From assembly GCF_020480685.1 (NCBI RefSeq), contig NZ_JAJAFU010000002.1, positions 62,001 to 126,000 on the forward strand: a DNA stretch of 64,000 nucleotides, given 5' to 3'. Source of the stretch: Deferrivibrio essentukiensis (GTDB lineage Bacteria; Chrysiogenota; Deferribacteres; Deferribacterales; Deferrivibrionaceae). Made by a program: the position numbers and the translations under genes. The stretch's first letter is position 1. Each line of letters starts with the position of its first letter. Shown in pieces: positions 22,013 to 30,338 of this stretch. The notes below the pieces were generated by a model. That model did not search any database, was not told the origin of the DNA, and worked only from the letters and a program-made list of their open reading frames with translations.

Positions 22013-23836
22013 TTATAAAAACCTATTACCTTTAAGCTCTTGAATTAAATTTTGAAGTATATTTTCAGGCACCCCTGTTTTCTTTGAAACCTCTTTCAAA
22101 TCTGCACTTAAAATATTTTTTATATCAGGGTATTCAATTAAAAGTTTCTTAGCTCGTTTTTCCCCAATACCCTTAAAGTTTGTCAAATTTGATTTTTTAA
22201 TATTATTTAATGCACTTTTTCTGGCATACTCTATTACAAAACGATGGGCTTCGTCCCTAATCTTTTGCACAAACAACAAAAATGGATCATTTTTTTTAAA
22301 ATTTAGGGGATTTTTTCTATTATGGATAAAAATATATTCAGGAGAAATATCACTTTCAATTTTTTCATCAAAGCTTTTACTTCTACCCTTAGCAATCGCT
22401 ACTACTGATGCGGCGATATTATATTCTTCAAAGCCCTTAGTTGCTGCTTTAAGTTGCCCAAGCCCCCCATCAATTATATAAAGGTCACTTTTCTCCTCTT
22501 CCCCTGCTACTATCTTTTCCCCTTTTCTTTTTATTACCTGATAAATACTTTCAAAGTCATTATTGGCTATACCTCTTATTTTATATCTTCTATACCTGCT
22601 TTTATCAAATCTCTGTTCGTTAAAATCAAAACAAACGGAAGCTCCCACAGTAAAATCTCCATAAATATGCGATATATCAATACATTCAATACTTTTAACC
22701 TCTTTTTCTCCAACAATTTTGTTAAAGGCAGACTTAATTTTATCTATTCCAAGCTCACTCTCTAAAAATTGTTTAACTGCAAGCTCACTGTTTTTCTTCA
22801 AGATTTCAATCATCCCGGCAGGTATCTTTTTCCTTAACTCTACTTTTTTCCCTTTAAGCTCCGAAACAGCTTCTGCAACCATATCCTCCGAAAAGTCATC
22901 ATTATATTCAAGAAGTGATATACTATCAGGTATTTGTCCTGTATTTTTGTAAAAATTCAAAACAATTTCAGAACAGGACAACAGCTCATCCCCTCCAAAA
23001 CATTCCGAATCTATCCCGGTAATATTGCCATTTCTGACAAACATCTTTGTTACACTGAATATATCTTTATAATTGAAGTAAAAAATATCGGTATTCTTTG
23101 CAAAATTAACCACTGTGGACTGCTTGGCAAAGATATTCTTTAAGGATTTTAATCTATCTCTGTACAAAGCCGCCTTTTCAAATTTGAGATTTGCAGCGTA
23201 ATCTTTCATCAGCATGTTATATTTGTTCTCTAATTCATCAACATGACCGTTAAAAAAAAGTTTTACATCCTCAACTATTTTCATATACTCTTCTTGAGTA
23301 ATTATCCCCTCACAAGGCCCTTCACACTGCTTCATTTGATAGTAAATACAAACTCTACCCTCTTTGAACTTAGAATTTTTACATCGCCTTAAAGGAAAAA
23401 TATAATGAAGATCTCTTACAATATACCTTAAATCTCTAACATTTACATACGGACCATAATAAGTAGCCTCTTTGTCATCAGTATTTCTTGTCACAATAAG
23501 CTTTGGATACAATTCACGTGTTATTTTAATATACGGGTAACCTTTTGCATCTTTAAGCTTTACATTAAATCTTGGTTTTTCTATTTTTATGAGGCTTGCT
23601 TCCAAAAGGAGTGCTTCAGTTTCCGTATTAGTAACGTAATATTTTAAATCAGCAACAAGCTCAAGCATTTTCAATGTTTTCGGCTGTTTAAAAGAGCTGT
23701 CAAAGTATGATTTTAATCTTTTTATTAGTGAGACAGCTTTACCCACATAAATAATTGTACCTTTTTTATCAATAAAAGTATAAACACCTGGTTGATTTGG
23801 GGCATTTTGGACTTTTTTTATCACATCATTTTTCAA
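22013..23836 (-). CDS. uvrC: excinuclease ABC subunit C
   Basis: 607 residues from a TTG start with AAGGTGAG ahead. UvrC makes both incisions in nucleotide excision repair. The N-terminal GIY-YIG nuclease is GVYTFIDKKGTIIYVGKA (about 18-35). A Cys-rich loop and UVR motif follow (about 195-235). The RNase-H-like 5' nuclease has IECIDISHIYG and LYIIDGGLGQLKAA. The tail carries tandem helix-hairpin-helix motifs (FKGIGEKRAKKLL). It is complete. Confidence 0.97.
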   Translation of the reverse strand: MKNDVIKKVQNAPNQPGVYTFIDKKGTIIYVGKAVSLIKRLKSYFDSSFKQPKTLKMLELVADLKYYVTNTETEALLLEASLIKIEKPRFNVKLKDAKGYPYIKITRELYPKLIVTRNTDDKEATYYGPYVNVRDLRYIVRDLHYIFPLRRCKNSKFKEGRVCIYYQMKQCEGPCEGIITQEEYMKIVEDVKLFFNGHVDELENKYNMLMKDYAANLKFEKAALYRDRLKSLKNIFAKQSTVVNFAKNTDIFYFNYKDIFSVTKMFVRNGNITGIDSECFGGDELLSCSEIVLNFYKNTGQIPDSISLLEYNDDFSEDMVAEAVSELKGKKVELRKKIPAGMIEILKKNSELAVKQFLESELGIDKIKSAFNKIVGEKEVKSIECIDISHIYGDFTVGASVCFDFNEQRFDKSRYRRYKIRGIANNDFESIYQVIKRKGEKIVAGEEEKSDLYIIDGGLGQLKAATKGFEEYNIAASVVAIAKGRSKSFDEKIESDISPEYIFIHNRKNPLNFKKNDPFLLFVQKIRDEAHRFVIEYARKSALNNIKKSNLTNFKGIGEKRAKKLLIEYPDIKNILSADLKEVSKKTGVPENILQNLIQELKGNRFL

Positions 23837-23870
23837 TTTATCTCACCTTTTGCGTAAAAATTAAATATTC

Positions 23871-24209
23871 TTACAGTGTAAAAGCATTTTTTACATGCTC
23901 TATATTGTTCTTAAGAATGGACACGACGTCAAACCTGTAAAGGGAATTTAAATTATTTTTTACAATAAAATACTCGGCTGTTTTTATTATTTTTTTCATT
24001 TTTTCATAGGTTACAGCATCTTTTGGACTGCCGTAATCTTCTGATAATCTATATTTAACCTCAACAAAGACAATCACTTCGCCATCTTTCATAATCAAAT
24101 CAATCTCACCAAACTTGCTTTTGAAGTTTTTTTCAATTAGCTTATATCCGTTATTTTCAAGGAAATTCAGAGCAAGCTCTTCCCCTTTTTTCCCTTTAAA
24201 TAATTTCAC
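23871..24209 (-). CDS. YraN/UPF0102 nuclease-fold protein
   Basis: 112 residues from a GTG with AAGGAGC ahead. The KGKKGEELALNFLENNGYKLIEKNF start, then FGEIDLIMKDGEVIVFVEVKYR (key E-I-D and E-V-K residues of a restriction-endonuclease-like fold), mark UPF0102. The biological role is unproven. It overlaps rnhB by 14 bases, a pairing seen in very many genomes (rnhB-yraN). Confidence 0.93.
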   Translation of the reverse strand: MKLFKGKKGEELALNFLENNGYKLIEKNFKSKFGEIDLIMKDGEVIVFVEVKYRLSEDYGSPKDAVTYEKMKKIIKTAEYFIVKNNLNSLYRFDVVSILKNNIEHVKNAFTL

Positions 24210-24747
24210 TTAAAAAGCTCCTTCTGTGAATAGGTGTAACACCATACCTTTTGATAGCATCAACATGCTCTTTTGTGCCGTAGCCCTTGTTTTTATACCA
24301 AAGATATTCCGGATAATAAATATGCAGTTTTTTCATCAGGTTATCTCTATAAACCTTTGCCAAAATTGAGGCTGCAGCAACTGACAAAAACTTATCCTCA
24401 GCTTTGAAGGGATGCTCCATAGGTTTTTTGATATTATTTAATTTTACTGCATCTACAACTACTTTGTCATAATCAGCCGTTATGCCGTTAATTGCAATAT
24501 GCATAGCCTGCTTAGTGGCATTTAAAATATTGATGCTATCGATTATTTCATTACAAATCACACCGAAAGAATAGTCAACACAATTGCTAATAATGTAACT
24601 ATAAAGACTTTCCCTCTTCTTTTCACTCAGCTTTTTTGAATCTTTTATCTCATCATTGAAAAATTTATCATCCAATACGCATGCACAAGCTACTACAGGC
24701 CCGGCCAGGCAACCTCTGCCAACCTCATCAACCCCTAATACCAGCAT
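24196..24747 (-). CDS. rnhB: ribonuclease HII
   Basis: 183 residues from the ATG at 24747, supported by GAAGAGA; a TTG eight codons earlier is less likely. It removes RNA, including single ribonucleotides, from DNA-RNA duplexes. Catalytic residues are in GVDEVGRGCLAGPV (Asp-Glu), VVDAVKL (Asp) and the AAASILAKVYRD segment. It overlaps the end of hypB by 20 bases. Confidence 0.95.
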   Translation of the reverse strand: MLVLGVDEVGRGCLAGPVVACACVLDDKFFNDEIKDSKKLSEKKRESLYSYIISNCVDYSFGVICNEIIDSINILNATKQAMHIAINGITADYDKVVVDAVKLNNIKKPMEHPFKAEDKFLSVAAASILAKVYRDNLMKKLHIYYPEYLWYKNKGYGTKEHVDAIKRYGVTPIHRRSFLSEII

Positions 24748-25402
24748 GTTTCTCTTCAATTTTGGTTTCAATAAAAGCTATCAAATCGTCAAGGCCAGTC
24801 TTTGTCTTACAGGATGTTCTAAACTCCACCAAATTTGGATTTATCCGCTTTGCATAGTCGATACATTTATCCACATCAAATTCCATATATTCAGCCAAAT
24901 CTATTTTATTTACTATTATTGCACTTGAAGCCCTTATCATCGAAGGATATTTAGCAGGCTTATCATCCCCTTCAGGTGTGCTTATTACAACTATTTTAAA
25001 GTCTTCGCCTAAATCAAATGATGCAGGACACACAAGATTGCCCACATTTTCGATTATCAGCAAATCAAGATTATCTAAGTCAAAGTTAGGTAATGCATTT
25101 TTAATGCCGAATGCTTCTAAATGACAAGCCCCGCCAGTAGTTATCTGATAAGCTTTAATACCTGCTTTTCTTATACGCTCAGCATCATTTTCAGTTTCTA
25201 AATCCCCTTCGATTACAGCTAACCTATATTTTTTACTTAGTTTTGGTAAAATATTTTCCAATATACTTGTCTTACCACTTCCGGGAGAAGATACAAAGTT
25301 TATTACCAATACCTTCTTGTCCAAGAATAATTGTCTAAGTTCATTTGCCAATTTATCATTTTTTGATAATATTTTATCTTCCACTTCAATCTTTTTACTC
25401 AT
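24728..25402 (-). CDS. hypB: hydrogenase maturation GTPase HypB
   Basis: 224 residues from the ATG at 25402 (GAGGTGGAAG ahead). HypB supplies nickel to the [NiFe]-hydrogenase large subunit with HypA. The P-loop SSPGSGKTS, the GGACHLEA metal-site loop with Cys-His, ENVGNLVCPASFDLGED (switch/G2) and the NKIDLAEY base-recognition motif are present. It lacks the N-terminal CxxCGC nickel site and any His-rich stretch, so nickel storage is not expected. It overlaps hypA by 8 bases. No hydrogenase structural gene is in the window. Confidence 0.95.
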   Translation of the reverse strand: MSKKIEVEDKILSKNDKLANELRQLFLDKKVLVINFVSSPGSGKTSILENILPKLSKKYRLAVIEGDLETENDAERIRKAGIKAYQITTGGACHLEAFGIKNALPNFDLDNLDLLIIENVGNLVCPASFDLGEDFKIVVISTPEGDDKPAKYPSMIRASSAIIVNKIDLAEYMEFDVDKCIDYAKRINPNLVEFRTSCKTKTGLDDLIAFIETKIEEKHAGIRG

Positions 25403-25742
25403 CTTCCACCTCAATCTCTTTTATATTCAATTCCTCACCGGAAATAATAGTCACATCATATGAACCGCAATTATGGCAGCTAAAAACAAAATTGTCGTAT
25501 TCATCTTCTAAACCACAGGCATTACATTTGCCCACAATAGGGATATCATTGATAATTAGACTTGCCTTTTCGGCAACCGTCCCTTCCTTCAAAGCATCAA
25601 ATGCAAATAAAAGTGAATTTTTTTCCACGGCAGCTAGCCTGCCGATATTCACTTCAACGGATAAAACAGATTTAACTGAATTTTTATGTGCAGTTTCAAT
25701 GACTACATCAAGAAGACTTTGTGCGATGCTTGCTTCGTGCAA
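25395..25742 (-). CDS. hypA: hydrogenase nickel chaperone HypA
   Basis: 115 residues. The N-terminal MHE motif binds nickel, and the zinc site is built from CNACG and CHNCG (about 73-77 and 89-93). Conserved VEVNIGRLAAVEKNSLLFAF is in place. It starts one base after the end of the diguanylate cyclase gene and is translationally coupled to hypB. Confidence 0.95.
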   Translation of the reverse strand: MHEASIAQSLLDVVIETAHKNSVKSVLSVEVNIGRLAAVEKNSLLFAFDALKEGTVAEKASLIINDIPIVGKCNACGLEDEYDNFVFSCHNCGSYDVTIISGEELNIKEIEVEDE

Positions 25743-25743
25743 T

Positions 25744-26967
25744 TTAGCCTACCCTCTTAGACTCGAAAAATATGCAGTTACGACCGCCGGCTTTTGCCAT
25801 ATAGAGATTTTTATCAGCTCTATCAATGGTTAGTTTAATATCTTCTTTTGGCTTATATTTAGCTATTCCAATACTTACGGTGATAGTTTTTGTATCATTA
25901 TTTAACTTAAATTTAGTGTTTTCCATACTCAGCTTAACCTGACTTGCCACAGAAAAGGCATCTTCAAAACTTCCCTTGACAGTAATTAGAAACTCTTCGC
26001 CCCCATACCTAAAGGCTTCAACAGTATTGTTGGTAAAATTTTTCAAAATCTTCCCAAAATGTCTTAGGACATTATCACCGGCAAGGTGACCATAGGTATC
26101 ATTAACATCTTTAAACTTATCAATGTCAGACATCAATATATAAAAATCTTCAGATTTTTTTATAGCAGCATTCTTAAGCTCACTTAATATTTCAAGCATC
26201 TTGTTTTTTCTATAAAGCCCTGTCAACTCATCGGTAACAGATTGTTTCCTATAATTTTCAATCTCTTTTTTAAGCTCTTCATACTTATCTTTATAACTTA
26301 TAAAGTCGCTCTCAATTTCTCCAAAAGTACTGTTGAGATTACGTTTAAAATTTTTCTTTGAATAAATTTTTTGTTCAAGAATTTCAGTGAGAGAGTTTGT
26401 AAGCTCAGCCACCTGCTTTTGTAAATTATCTATCGATTGATTTTTCTCAATATTTTCCTTCAAACCTTTAACACTTGAAAGGATATTTTCATCTTTTGCA
26501 CTGTCTTCATCAATAAAGTTTAAATTTTCATCTTTAAGATTTTTTACAACATTTTGAGTATTTGTTATCTTTTGAGAAAATTCTTTTATAAACGAATATA
26601 TTTTTTCAAGGGTAGATTCATAATCACTGTAATATTTCCCTAATATTGCTATAATTTCACTCATTTCATTAAGGAGATTGTAGCTATTTAGTTTTTCAAG
26701 CTTTTTGCTGATAAGCTCAATATCTTCAAAATCAAGATATTTTTTTATATTGTGGCTATTGTTATTAAATGCCTTTTTAATATCTTCCACAAAGTTGGTA
26801 GAAGATTTGTTCAGCTCTTTTGTAAGGGAGATAATCTCTGAGTCAGAGGCCAAATATTTTTTAATATTAGCAGGAGTTAACTGTTCACCTTTATCCTTAA
26901 TTTGCTTCAATATTACCAATGTCTTTGTCGATAATACATTAAAATAGTTTGAATATTCTCTTTCCAT
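25744..26967 (-). CDS. diguanylate cyclase (GGDEF) with helical N-terminus
   Basis: 407 residues. The C-terminal GGDEF domain (about 240-405) has TDELTGLYRKNKM at its start, DIDKFKDVNDTYGHLAGD and the active site RYGGEEF, so c-di-GMP synthesis is expected. The RxxD inhibitory site normally five residues before the active site is absent. The first 240 residues are helical and coiled-coil with no recognisable sensor and no membrane segment, so input may come through protein contacts in the cytoplasm. It is the first gene of a run leading into hypAB, rnhB and uvrC, a context that does not suggest its target. The ribosome site is weak. Confidence 0.88.
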   Translation of the reverse strand: MEREYSNYFNVLSTKTLVILKQIKDKGEQLTPANIKKYLASDSEIISLTKELNKSSTNFVEDIKKAFNNNSHNIKKYLDFEDIELISKKLEKLNSYNLLNEMSEIIAILGKYYSDYESTLEKIYSFIKEFSQKITNTQNVVKNLKDENLNFIDEDSAKDENILSSVKGLKENIEKNQSIDNLQKQVAELTNSLTEILEQKIYSKKNFKRNLNSTFGEIESDFISYKDKYEELKKEIENYRKQSVTDELTGLYRKNKMLEILSELKNAAIKKSEDFYILMSDIDKFKDVNDTYGHLAGDNVLRHFGKILKNFTNNTVEAFRYGGEEFLITVKGSFEDAFSVASQVKLSMENTKFKLNNDTKTITVSIGIAKYKPKEDIKLTIDRADKNLYMAKAGGRNCIFFESKRVG

Positions 26968-27003
26968 AGGGCATTTTTAACAGCTTTCACTAAAAAAAAC
27001 AAG

Positions 27004-27032
27004 TTGACTTTAAAAATTTTAACGATTATAAA
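27004..27032 (+). promoter_or_regulatory. promoter of the DAHP synthase leader
   Basis: TTGACT (27004-27009), a 17-base spacer and TATAAA (27027-27032). The expected start site (about 27038-27040) falls on the ATG of the leader peptide, so that peptide would be read from a leaderless end. Confidence 0.75.
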
Positions 27033-27038
27033 TTTGCC

Positions 27039-27137
27039 ATGAAAAGTTTAACCTTTGAGCTATTCAAAAAATCTGTTGACTCATTTTTCTTTAACTTTTT
27101 CTTTTTTTACTTTTATAAGTTGAGGTATACCGCCTGA
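27039..27137 (+). CDS. Phe/Tyr-rich leader peptide of the DAHP synthase attenuator
   Basis: A 32-codon frame begins at the expected transcription start. It encodes 10 Phe and 3 Tyr, including the run SFFFNFFFFYFY (residues 15-26), and stops with TGA at 27135-27137. This is the design of the classic pheL-type leader peptide: ribosomes slow at Phe/Tyr codons when charged tRNA is scarce. The stop lies inside the first arm of the antiterminator. A ribosome that finishes translation would cover that arm, while one stalled in the Phe run would leave it free. No ribosome site precedes the ATG, consistent with leaderless initiation. The peptide itself need have no function. Confidence 0.8.
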   Translation: MKSLTFELFKKSVDSFFFNFFFFYFYKLRYTA

Positions 27138-27202
27138 GGGTGAGCCTATAAATATTAAAATAATAAAGGCCACAGGCGGTTATACCGCTTGTGGCCTTTT
27201 TT
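27123..27202 (+). promoter_or_regulatory. transcription attenuator (antiterminator/terminator)
   Basis: Terminator: 27168-27180 pairs with 27184-27196 over 13 bp (one G-U), loop TAT, followed by six T. Antiterminator: GGTATACCGCCTG (27124-27136) is complementary to CAGGCGGTTATACC (27172-27185) with a single bulged base. The two structures share 27172-27180 and exclude each other. The start codon of the synthase follows 15 bases after the T run, with GGAGG between. Confidence 0.85.
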
Positions 27203-27217
27203 GTTATGGAGGATTGT

Positions 27218-28231
27218 ATGATAGTAGTAATGGAAATTGGAGCAACTGAGCAACAATTAAAAGATGTCTGCACAAAAGCTGAAGAGTTTGGGTTCAAGCC
27301 ACACATCATCTTTGGAAAAGAGAGAAATGTCGTAGGGCTTATCGGGCTTAGTGACAAAGACCATATCGGGCTTATTGGTGATATGCCGGGGGTTGATAAA
27401 GTGCTCCCAATCACAAAACCTTATAAGCTTGCAAGCCGTGAGGTAAAAAAAGAAAAATCGGTCATTGATGTAGCAGGCGTAAAGTTTGGGGGGGAAGAGA
27501 TTACAGTTATTGCAGGACCTTGCTCCGTGGAGAGTGAAGAGCAGATTATCAAATCAGCCGAATATGTTAAAGCTGCCGGGGCAAAAATGCTCAGGGGTGG
27601 TGCATTCAAACCGAGAACTTCACCTTATGCATTTCAAGGGCTAGGGGAAAAAGGTCTAAAACTTCTTGCAAAAGCAAGAGATGTAACAGGGCTTCCTTTT
27701 GTTACTGAAGTCGTCAATCCGAGGGATGTGGATGTGGTCTACAAATATACCGATATGTTTCAGGTAGGTGCAAGAAACATACAAAACTTTGCACTATTAT
27801 CACTTTTAGGAAAAACCAAAAAACCTGTGCTTTTAAAAAGAGGGATGGCCACAACCATAGAAGAATTTTTAATGGCAGCAGAATATATCCTTTCAGAAGG
27901 AAATAGTAATGTAATTCTCTGTGAGAGAGGTATAAGAACTTTTGAAACTGCAACAAGAAACACCCTTGATATTAGTTGCGTGCCTGTTGTCCAGGAAAGG
28001 TCGCACTTACCAATAATAATTGACCCAAGCCACGCAGCTGGTCATTGGCATTATGTTACACCGCTTGCTAGAGCTGCCATTGCAGTTGGTGCTGACGGTA
28101 TAATTGTAGAGGTACACCCTGAGCCTGAAAAAGCTCTAAGTGATGGTGCACAGTCTTTAAAACCGGACCAATTTATCAAAATGATGGGAGAGTTAAAAGC
28201 AATAGCTCTTGCCGTTGGCAGATATATGTAA
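27218..28231 (+). CDS. aroF: DAHP synthase, type I-beta (attenuator-controlled copy)
   Basis: 337 residues from the ATG at 27218 (GGAGG 5 bases ahead); an in-frame GTG upstream lies in the terminator stem. It condenses phosphoenolpyruvate and erythrose 4-phosphate, the entry step of the shikimate pathway. The first 70 residues form the ferredoxin/ACT-like domain that gives Phe/Tyr feedback in Thermotoga-type enzymes. The barrel has [33 protein letters not shown] and the C-terminal DPSHAAG and [14 protein letters not shown]. It is a single-gene unit ended by a terminator. A second copy at 47666-48685 is in the aromatic operon. Confidence 0.95.
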   Translation: MIVVMEIGATEQQLKDVCTKAEEFGFKPHIIFGKERNVVGLIGLSDKDHIGLIGDMPGVDKVLPITKPYKLASREVKKEKSVIDVAGVKFGGEEITVIAGPCSVESEEQIIKSAEYVKAAGAKMLRGGAFKPRTSPYAFQGLGEKGLKLLAKARDVTGLPFVTEVVNPRDVDVVYKYTDMFQVGARNIQNFALLSLLGKTKKPVLLKRGMATTIEEFLMAAEYILSEGNSNVILCERGIRTFETATRNTLDISCVPVVQERSHLPIIIDPSHAAGHWHYVTPLARAAIAVGADGIIVEVHPEPEKALSDGAQSLKPDQFIKMMGELKAIALAVGRYM

Positions 28232-28239
28232 AAAGTTGA

Positions 28240-28265
28240 GGGGGCAAAAGCCCCCATTATTTTTG
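28240..28265. terminator. terminator, aroF / multiheme cytochrome
   Basis: GGGGGC (28240-28245) pairs with GCCCCC (28250-28255), loop AAAA, then ATTATTTTT on the plus strand. It lies between two convergent genes and can serve both, with the better T run on the plus side. Confidence 0.85.
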
Positions 28266-28268
28266 CCA

Positions 28269-30194
28269 CTATTCCTCTCTAGATAGATTTTCAAGCATCC
28301 TTTCTGCTATCTGTTGGTTATGAGGCAAAATAGCTTTAATTTTTTTCAGTTGTTCAGACTTTATTTTATCCTTATTAAACTTTAATCTCAAATCGTGTAT
28401 TTGGGCATACAACATATTGTATTTATTTAACTGTTTCTCATACTTTTGGTCGTCAAATGGTATGGAAAAATCTATACCTTTCACATTCCAAGCCTTGCTA
28501 TCGTATACAAACGGTGCAAAATCGTCCACATTTCTTCCTTTTACTGGTATTATTTCACTAAAGTTAAAGTCACTGAATATCAAACCATCTTTACCGGCTT
28601 TAATAACATATGAACCATAAAAAGGTTTGTTAACATCAGTTTTCACATCATAAGCAAACCAACTGGTAGCAATCTGTTCGTGGCTTGCATGGCAACTGTT
28701 ACAACTCCTACCACTTCCTATGGCATGAGACATTTTGTCCATTTGAATCCAGGCAAGCATATTATCATTATTTTTCAAATTTCTAAATATCCCGGTTATT
28801 ACATACATATCATTTACTTCATCGGGTTTTCTCTCAATAATAAAGTTTTCCGGCTCACCAATTTCGGTTTTACCTTTTACGACGGTCTTTTCAATCTCTC
28901 TAAGTTTTAGACCTGTCTTTTCCACATCACCTTTAATGTTCATAACTGCCATAGGGTAGGGTTTAACAGGGATCCACTTCCCAGTTGTCGGATGTTTAAT
29001 CAAAGTTGGCATACTTCTGGTACCATAATATTCTTTATGTTTAGCAAAATAATTAAATTGGCCTTCCGACATTCCAGGACCCCAGAAAGTAAACTGGTAC
29101 GCGCCAACCTCTTTTATGTGGCAAGATGTGCAATCGACATTTTTGTGATCATCACTTGCCTTAATAGCTTCTACAACTTCATTATGACAGCTTGAACATG
29201 ACTCTTTAGCATCATTTGACGCCAAATGCCCGTAGCTGTGATTTTTCATTTTGTGACAATCGATACAATTTATACCATTTTTAGAGTGAACGTCTGTTGG
29301 CAACTCATCATACGGAAATGCAAATTCTTCACGGATATAACCAGCGCCCCTTCTCCTATCCATAGGACCTGCATGGCATATTGTCCCTTTTCCACTTCCA
29401 TAACAGCTTAAATTTTCGACTTTTTTGGCAAACAAATGTCTAGCATTTGACTTTTTAAATCCTTCATAGTGACAATCGTTACAACTGGCATGGCACTTAT
29501 TACAACCTCTGTTTTTCCCGGCATTCATTAACTCTGTAAAATCTTTGGTACACTCATCCTTTATCTTCTTGTAGTTATCCCCCCACCAAACACCGCAATT
29601 TTGAGGTCCTGGAGGGTTAGCTGTCCAATCAGTAAAACCCCTTTGATACTTGTTAAGTCCCATTCCAGACTTATTATAAGCCTCCAATTCATTCTCATGG
29701 CATTTTCCGCATGTTTCTTTTGCAATTTTGGGTGAATAGGCCATGGTTTTAGGATCGTGATCATGATAAAAAAGTTGGATTATCTTTTTAATTCCATATT
29801 TTTCTTTAGCCTCTTCAGTAGGTTTCCTAATCAACAATTTTGTTCTGTCATTCCCTTTTGGCTGAATTGGATCAAAGTTCGTAACTTCTCTGCTCACAGC
29901 TTCATATTTATGTTTTTTACCAACTGCTGCATAAAACGGTCTTGGCATATTTTTGTGAGCTTCATCCTTATCCATCGTTTGATTGTTACCAAGGTGACAA
30001 TCTACACAAGTTGGAACACCCTCCATGTTAACTTCTTTGTCAACTTCAGTCGGGTTAAGATACATTTGAGGATATCCTAATTTTTCCAAAGCTTGCTTGT
30101 CAGAATGACATTTGACACAGCTGGAATCAGGGTCATACGCCATTGCCATAGTACAAATAAAAATAAAAATTAAACAAAATAAAGTTTTCTTCAT
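28269..30194 (-). CDS. large periplasmic multiheme cytochrome c
   Basis: 641 residues. A signal peptide (1-19, ending AMA) is followed by nine CxxCH heme sites with first Cys at about 26, 63, 162, 231, 238, 310, 333, 355 and 498. A tenth possible site has eight residues between the cysteines (C264, C273-H274). The stretch 360-495 has few cysteines and may be a catalytic or docking region. The last 140 residues lack hemes and end in charged helices. I do not recognise a characterised family; octaheme HAO/tetrathionate-type enzymes are conceivable relatives. No membrane anchor is visible, so it should be soluble in the periplasm. AAGGAGGAA precedes the ATG. A sigma-54 promoter drives it, and the adjacent NtrC-type pair is the likely regulator. 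Confidence 0.8.
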   Translation of the reverse strand: MKKTLFCLIFIFICTMAMAYDPDSSCVKCHSDKQALEKLGYPQMYLNPTEVDKEVNMEGVPTCVDCHLGNNQTMDKDEAHKNMPRPFYAAVGKKHKYEAVSREVTNFDPIQPKGNDRTKLLIRKPTEEAKEKYGIKKIIQLFYHDHDPKTMAYSPKIAKETCGKCHENELEAYNKSGMGLNKYQRGFTDWTANPPGPQNCGVWWGDNYKKIKDECTKDFTELMNAGKNRGCNKCHASCNDCHYEGFKKSNARHLFAKKVENLSCYGSGKGTICHAGPMDRRRGAGYIREEFAFPYDELPTDVHSKNGINCIDCHKMKNHSYGHLASNDAKESCSSCHNEVVEAIKASDDHKNVDCTSCHIKEVGAYQFTFWGPGMSEGQFNYFAKHKEYYGTRSMPTLIKHPTTGKWIPVKPYPMAVMNIKGDVEKTGLKLREIEKTVVKGKTEIGEPENFIIERKPDEVNDMYVITGIFRNLKNNDNMLAWIQMDKMSHAIGSGRSCNSCHASHEQIATSWFAYDVKTDVNKPFYGSYVIKAGKDGLIFSDFNFSEIIPVKGRNVDDFAPFVYDSKAWNVKGIDFSIPFDDQKYEKQLNKYNMLYAQIHDLRLKFNKDKIKSEQLKKIKAILPHNQQIAERMLENLSREE

Positions 30195-30225
30195 CTATTC
30201 CTCCTTCAAAAGTTTATTCGTTTTA

Positions 30226-30241
30226 TGCAAATAAAATGCCA
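30226..30241 (-). promoter_or_regulatory. sigma-54 promoter of the multiheme cytochrome
   Basis: On the minus strand the site reads TGGCATTTTATTTGCA, with the invariant GG and GC ten bases apart. The TGGCA and TTGCA halves match the consensus. Transcription would begin near 30215, about 21 bases before the gene. Confidence 0.8.
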
Positions 30242-30259
30242 AAAGACTTGTTCAAAAAA

Positions 30260-30330
30260 TGTTGTATTTCTTCAGGCCAATTTATAAAAATGTTGGATTT
30301 TGAGAATTATGTGTTTTAAAATGCAACACA
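30260..30330. promoter_or_regulatory. candidate activator (UAS) sites
   Basis: TGTTG occurs at 30260-30264 and 30291-30295, 31 bases (about three helical turns) apart. A perfect inverted repeat TGTGTT/AACACA with a 9-base spacer lies at 30310-30330. They are 45-115 bases upstream of the predicted sigma-54 start, a normal place for an NtrC-type activator. Confidence 0.45.
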
Positions 30331-30338
30331 AATATTAT

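Noticed and set aside
25345-25833. 162-codon plus frame across hypB, hypA and the cyclase
   Set aside because: It runs antisense through three genes with clear families.
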